A stretch of 64,000 nucleotides of DNA from Phocoena phocoena (lineage: Eukaryota; Chordata; Mammalia; Artiodactyla; Phocoenidae): contig NC_089222.1 in NCBI RefSeq assembly GCF_963924675.1, positions 113,351,316-113,415,315 of the forward strand, read 5' to 3'. Shown here piece after piece: positions 58,856 to 64,000 of this stretch. The translations under genes and the position numbers were made by a program. The notes under the pieces are model-generated. The model saw only the letters and a program-made list of their open reading frames with translations, searched no databases and was not told the DNA's origin. The number at the start of each line of letters is the position of its first letter. Positions within the stretch are counted from its first letter, which is position 1.

Positions 58856-59045
58856 AGTATTTCTCAAACTTTGTCCATTGAACCAAGAAGACCTCCAAAT
58901 CAACAAAAATAACACTTAAAATACCACTTCCTGGACTCCCCTCCCCCACTAAATTGAACACATTAGAACATATGGGAGTGGGATTCTGGAATCCACATTT
59001 CAGCAAGCATTTCAGGTGTAACCAGGCACTTAGAGTTTATCACAA
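58856..59045 (+). mobile_element. MER5-like hAT-Charlie non-autonomous DNA transposon
   Basis: It starts CAGTATTTCTCAAACTTTG, the MER5 terminal inverted repeat, and has 'CCTGGACTCC' in the middle and 'ATTCTGGAATCCACATTTCAGCAAGC' as in MER5A/B. The right terminal repeat is eroded. It sits at the 3' end of an L2. Confidence 0.65.
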
Positions 59046-59459
59046 TGCTTATTCCTCAGCTCAGCCAGGTAATATGGAGATTAATTTGGCAGTTGGGGGA
59101 GGAACCATCAGCATAGCTTCTTAGATCTTATTGAGAGCTGTGAGCATGGCTTCCTGGATTGCTGTGCTTCAAAGAAAGATTTGATTACAGAGTACAGTCA
59201 GTTAAATCATGTAACTCATTCTTACTGAAATTAAAGAGGCCTGCATCAGGAAGGCACACTTCTCAAGAGGAGAATTTTGAAAGATAACCTTTAGAGTTGA
59301 AGTGCTGCTGTGCAGAGTTCTTGGAGCTTTTAATGACTCTGACTTTTTATTAGTATGTCACGTTCATTTGGCAAAACCAGAGAAAACAGTGAAACGAATA
59401 TTTGTGAATTACCACGCAGATTAAGTACATATTAAAAATAAAATTGAACTTCTCTATGT
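59046..59459. other. Intergenic or intronic sequence
   Basis: No gene or named repeat is seen. Confidence 0.5.
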
Positions 59460-60395
59460 ACTTTTTCAGATTGTATCTACCTCCGAGATAACCAGCATTG
59501 TAAATTTGCAATTATGATTCCCATGCATTTCTTCTTGATTTTACTAAGTATATGTACACCCTTCAATCATATGTAGTATTGTATTAAATAACTAAATATT
59601 TATATGAATTGTAACATACTATATGCATCCTTGGAAATATTATTTTATGTGATTTATTGAAGTTGGTACAGAGAGATCTACTTCATTAATTTTCATTGCT
59701 GTATAGTATTCCTTTTTAATAAACCGACTACAGTTTACTTTTCCCTGTCTCATTAATAGGCATTTCTAATTTCCCACTATAGTAGACACTGTAGAAATGA
59801 TTTTTTTGGAGGACATGTATTACAGTGCCAATATTCAATAGTTTTTAGACATATGACTATGAGTACAATTGCTTGATTATGTGGGTTTTACTTCTTTCCT
59901 TTATTCAGATATTGCCCAAATCCTACACAGTGCTTGCAGCATTTACAGTTTGCAAGTGCATTCATGTGATTTACCATTCTATCTATCCTTGTCAACATTT
60001 AATATTGTCACATTTCCCAGTTTTATCATTTGAATGGTTTTAATATGTCTTTTCTGATTATATGTGCGGTGAGCATCTTTCCTCTACGGTAAATTGCTAA
60101 AACATATATTTTACGCATTTTTCTACTGAGGCATTTGTCTTTTTCCTATAGATTTATTAGAAATCCTTTATATGTTCTATATTCTAATTCATTTTTGGTA
60201 TGTGCATTGCAAACATTTTTCTATAGGCTGTATCTTATCTTTTTTCATTATGGCTTCTCCTTTTTACATCTTGTTTTAGAAACCATTCCCTATTGTGAAA
60301 TCATGAACATTTTTCCTAAAAGTTTTAAAATTTTGCTTTTTACATTCAGGTCTTTGGTTGATCTGCAGTTGATTTTAGTCTTCCTATGCTAAGAA
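59460..60395 (-). mobile_element. Ancient L1 (L1ME-like), antisense
   Basis: It matches the same old L1 type as 24130/30393 and then goes further 5': 'TTCATTGCTGTATAGTATTCC', 'TGGAGGACATGTATTACAG', 'TTATCATTTGAATGG', 'TTATTAGAAATCCTTTATATG', 'TGTGCATTGCAAACATTTTTC', 'TTACATTCAGGTCTTTGG'. The order is right for an antisense ORF2 region. Plus frames across it (60135-60392) are not genes. Confidence 0.75.
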
Positions 60396-60904
60396 ATGTG
60401 ACAGTCATATACAAATGTTCCATATGTGGATGGATTATAAGACTACATGACAACTGTCCTCATTTAAGACACGTTTTTCTGGTCATTTCTGCCAGGTTGG
60501 TATGTGTCCTGTCATCTTACTGAATCATCAAAATGTTAATGAACCAGAATGAAAAGCATTAATTAATATTTCAACCCAAATAGGTTTATATTCAGCCATA
60601 ATTAAAAACGAATGCCTTTTATGACAATCTCTTTGAAAGATATGGGAATTGTTCATGTGTAATGAACCCTTAGCTATGCCTATAATCATTTACTTTAGTT
60701 TTAGTTCTTTATAGAGAATATTAATGAATATCCCAAAGACACCCTTTCCTTGTTTATAGGACAGTAGCAAAGTTACCTTAGAAATGTACTTCAATAGATC
60801 AAAGGAAGAAACACGGAACATTCTAGGAGTGAAGCATGATTGACCATTTGCCAGGTGAATTATAACCTGGAGGCAGAACATTTTAGCACAACAGCCAAGA
60901 GCTT
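60396..60904. other. Intergenic or intronic sequence
   Basis: No feature is recognised. Confidence 0.5.
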
Positions 60905-61088
60905 TTTTTTTTTAATTTTTAAAAAAAATATTTATTTATTTATTTATTTTGGCCATGCCAGGTCATTGTTGTGGCATGTGGGATCTTTAGTTGTGGCATG
61001 TGGCATCTAGTTCCCCAACCAGGGATCGAACCCGGGCCCCCTGCATTGAGAGAGTGCAGAGTCTTTACCCACCGGATCAGTCCCAGAA
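60905..61088 (-). mobile_element. Old Bov-tA/CHR-1-like tRNA SINE, antisense
   Basis: A T-rich and (TTTA)n tail at 60905-60947 precedes 'TTGGCCATGCCAGGTC', 'GGCATGTGGGATCTTTAG', 'CCCCAACCAGGGATCGAACCCG' (antisense B box) and 'GTCTTTACCCACCGGATCAG'. It is diverged from the CHR-2 copies and has no clear TSD. Confidence 0.82.
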
Positions 61089-61679
61089 AGAGTTTCTGAT
61101 CAATGTTGTAGCCCTTGAATAAGTACCCTAAAATATTAATCCAATCAAAAAAATTTAGAAAGGAAATTGTTTCAGTGCACGGTACATATTATATTGAACT
61201 TTACTCTGGAGTCAGGAACTAGGAAGACTGTAAAACAACTCCACCTGCTTATTTACTGTCACAGGCAGTTTCTGTAATAATTTGCTTTTTATTCTGCAGT
61301 GAGCAACAGAATACCAAACAAACATGGTTTGTGCTAAACAAGTCTTAGATTACTTAAGTATTGGGTAGTAATTTAAAAGAGTTGAAGAATGGCCTGCTTT
61401 AGCCAATGAGAGAATCTTCTATTTATAACCTTCCCTGGAAAAAGGTGATTTTTTTTTTTTTAAAGCCTCTATGTCAAAAAAATAATTACACCCAGGCCAT
61501 TAATTTCAGTTCCTTTCAATTAATGCTCTTTATCATTACTCTGATCAAGGAAAGGAACTATTTTAGGAAGTGAACAAATTCATGATGTACCCTTACTTAT
61601 TCATTATTTTTGTTGACTCTTTATATGATGCAAGTCTGAAGTATTCAGTATATCGCCCTTCACACTCAGATTCTGGATT
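61089..61679. other. Intergenic or intronic sequence
   Basis: No gene or named repeat is seen. Confidence 0.5.
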
Positions 61680-62064
61680 ACTCTTCTAACTTTTTTCCAT
61701 TTCTCTCACTTCTCCCTAGGCATAGTGTCTCTTTTAATACACCACACACTTCACTATCCCTCAACACACCATTTTGTTTCCAAGTCATTGCCTTTGTCTT
61801 TCTATCTACTTAAAATATCCTTTTCCTTCTCTGTCTAGTGAGGTCATAATCATCCTTCAAGATATAACATAATTATTACCTCTCTTTTTGAAGCATTTCC
61901 TAATTTCCCCCCAGGAAACGTGTCTCTATTTCATTTGTGTTTCAGTAGGTCTTAGCACTTACCTGTACTACCCTTTATTACAAGCAATATTTGTGTGTTT
62001 TAATGACCAGACTTTGACTAACTAGGACAAAGATGATAAGCAACTTCTCAGTGTATCCATCTAA
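61680..62064 (+). mobile_element. L2 LINE 3' fragment, part 1
   Basis: 'TCATAATCATCCTTCAAGATATAAC', 'CTCTTTTTGAAGCATTTCC' and 'AGGACAAAGATGATAAGC' are L2 3' words. The L2 end (TGAA repeat) reappears at 62340-62370 after a hAT insertion. Confidence 0.65.
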
Positions 62065-62308
62065 ACCTGCACTAACACTCTAACCACTAGCTGTTTGTGC
62101 CTATTGAGGACCTAAAATATAGCTAGTGTGACAGAGGAACTGAATGTTTAATTATATTAATTAAAGTTTAGTTATTTTAAGTTTCAGTGGAAGTAGTCAC
62201 ATTTTACATAGTCAATAGCTACATATAGCTAGTGGCTAACATATTGGATAGGGCAGCTGTAGCATACCTCTATCATCACAGAAACTTCTGTTGCACAGTG
62301 CTGGGGAG
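62065..62308 (+). mobile_element. MER1-like hAT-Charlie non-autonomous DNA transposon
   Basis: 'CCACTAGCTGTTTGTGCCTATTGAGGACCTAAAATATAGC' and the mirror-image 'AGTCAATAGCTACATATAGCTAGTGGCTAAC' form an internal inverted repeat, with 'TATTGGATAGGGCAGC' and 'CAGAAACTTCTGTTGCACAGTGCTG' at the right end. This is a short Charlie/MER1-group element inserted in an L2. Confidence 0.65.
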
Positions 62309-62372
62309 AATAAACTCACAGTAAAATCTGGAACAAATGAATGAATGAATGGATGAATGAATCCTATAGGAT
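62309..62372 (+). mobile_element. L2 LINE 3' end, part 2
   Basis: 'CTGGAACAAATGAATGAATG' is the terminal L2 repeat, here (TGAA)n with TGGA interruptions at 62336-62370. It completes the L2 from 61680. Confidence 0.6.
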
Positions 62373-62739
62373 ATGCTGGTAACATTTGCTTTTCAATGGA
62401 AAACTGCCATTGTGTTGGATTATTCTTATGATTGTGTTGGTGAGGATAATTTTGCAGCTTTATGGAAAGAAACAGATAATCTCAACTTGACCAAGAAGAT
62501 AATGATGATATGAAGCACCAAAGAAACCAAAGGGAGTATTAAAGTTTATCTTTGGTGAATTCCTTATATATTCTCCCAAAACTTGCTTGCCTGAGGTGGC
62601 AGTATAGCAAACATCACCTTTTAAGACAAAGGCATATAAGAAATAGGATTGAGGCAGAGGTAACAATTCTATCACTTTAGATTTAGATTTCTTCAGATGA
62701 GGACATAAATTCACTCACTCTTTTTCAAATTTAATTTTA

Positions 62740-63475
62740 TATTAATACCGATTAGGTGGCTATTATGAAAAAAGAAAAAGAAAGCGAGAAAATGAAAATA
62801 TCAAGTGTTGGTAAGGATGTGGAAACACAACAACTGCTGTGCATTGATGGTGGGAATATAAAATGATGCAGCCACTGTGAAAAATAGTATGGTGGTTCCT
62901 CAAAAAGCTAAACAGAGTTACCATATGATCCAGCAACTCCACTTCTAGGTATATACCCAGAAGAATTGAAAACAGAGACTGGAATAGATATTTTTACTCC
63001 CATGTTCATACTAACATTATTCACAATTCCCAAAAGATAAGAAACCAAATTCATTCAACACATAAAGGGATCATCAAAATGTGATATATAACTACAAGTG
63101 AAGATTATTCAGCCTTAAAAAGGAGCGAAATTCTGATACATGGTGCAACATGGGTGAGCCTTGAAAACATTATCTTAATCGGTGTAAGTCAGACAAAAAA
63201 AGAATAAATACTGTGTGATTCCACGTATATGAGGTACCTAGAACAGTCAAATTCATAGAGACATTGAGTAAAATAGTGGTTATTGGGGCTGGAGTAGGAA
63301 GGAACAGGAGTTACTGTTTAATGAGTATAGACTTTCAGTTTGGGATGATGAGAACGTTCTGGAAGTGGATAGTAGTGACGGTTGTACAGCAATGTGAATG
63401 CACCGAGTTGTATACTTTAAAAGGTGAAAATGGTAAGTTTTACGTTACGTGTATTTTACCATATTAAAAAATTAC
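62740..63475 (+). mobile_element. Old L1M-family 3' end, sense
   Basis: The old L1 3' region reads well: 'GTTGGTAAGGATGTGGAAACAC', 'TGATGGTGGGAATATAAAATGATGCAGCC', 'AGTTACCATATGATCCAGCAACTCC', 'GTATATACCCAGAAGAATTG', 'TTATTCAGCCTTAAAAAGG', and the 3' UTR 'GTTCTGGAAGTGGATAGTAGTGACGGTTG' to 'TATTTTACCATATTAAAAAA'. No TSD is seen. The 67-codon frame at 63264 is 3' UTR read-through. Confidence 0.9.
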
Positions 63476-64000
63476 ATTGTTAAATATTTATTAATTTCAT
63501 TTACGGTTGGATACCTTCATCCCTTAGAAAAATATTTATCCTTCTAATGTGGTGTCTTAGTGCCCTTTAAAATGTTAATTTTAACGCAGCCCCACAGAAT
63601 AGTCTCTCTGCCTATTAATAATAAGAGAAATGGGATAAGCCAAAAGAAATTTTATGTAAAATGAACATACATACAATGCATCTGGTCTGTGGTATGTACT
63701 GTACTAAACAAGGACATTTAATGGAGGAAAAAAACCCTTAACAATGAGCATTGTGCTTCTGGATACGACAGCTGCTGAGGTATGATGGAGGGTTTGGAAT
63801 GAAATCACTGCATAACTGGATGCAGTGAAGTAGATGTGAAACCCCAGGAGGACTTTGTGCTGGGGCTGATACAAAGTGGCCAATAAGGCAATGTCTTAGC
63901 CACCTGCACATGCAAATTGCTAGATCAAAGACTAAATGATCAAATGGGATTACTCCAGTGACACAAATGTATGCGGATATCGTGAATTGAAGATTATGGA
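63476..64000. other. Intergenic or intronic sequence to window end
   Basis: No gene or named repeat is recognised. Confidence 0.5.

Overview
The window looks like a piece of a mammalian nuclear chromosome, most likely from a cetacean. It is AT-rich and has no bacterial-style gene density. It is filled with tRNA-Glu-derived SINEs of the CHR-1/CHR-2 type and with cetartiodactyl-type L1 retrotransposons, on top of an older layer of MIR, L2, L3/CR1, old L1, MaLR and hAT fragments. Host assignment rests on recognising these repeat families, not on a database match. I see no intact protein-coding host gene. Nearly all longer open frames are L1 ORF pieces, SINE read-through or chance frames in the CpG-rich block.

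Layout. 1-1742 is the 3' end of a sense L1 that began left of the window. 1743-7540 is old, degraded sequence with ancient L1 pieces and one CHR-1 SINE (6465-6757). 7541-8461 is a 5'-truncated antisense L1 in a perfect 16-bp target-site duplication (TSD). 8478-24408 is gene-free sequence with an old L1 piece, three CHR-2 SINEs, a solo MaLR LTR (12262-12632), several MIR/L2 pieces, a 25-bp x3 tandem repeat and a GATA microsatellite. 24421-30392 is a near full-length but decayed sense L1 that split an older L1 (24130-24420 and 30393-30845). 30845-39807 holds L2, old L1, short L1 tails and an L3/CR1 fragment.

39823-46915 is a 7.1-kb full-length antisense L1 with a 15-bp TSD, broken ORF1 and ORF2 and a long CG-rich 5' UTR. 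Three SINEs follow closely (46955-48198), two of them forming an inverted pair. From about 48.2 to 56.5 kb I recognise no interspersed repeat, and the centre of this clearing is CpG-rich (about 52.99-54.69 kb). It contains a CCAAT box, a perfect octamer and a consensus splice donor at 53389. This is best read as the promoter and untranslated first exon of an unidentified gene transcribed to the right. The last 7.5 kb returns to L2, MIR, hAT, old L1 and SINE fragments.

The features do not form an operon or pathway. The window reads as a gene-poor region ending in the 5' edge of one gene, and its interest lies in the promoter, the nested and inverted retrotransposons, and small tandem duplications. 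Family names come from recognition of consensus patterns, and element edges without a TSD are approximate by tens of bases.
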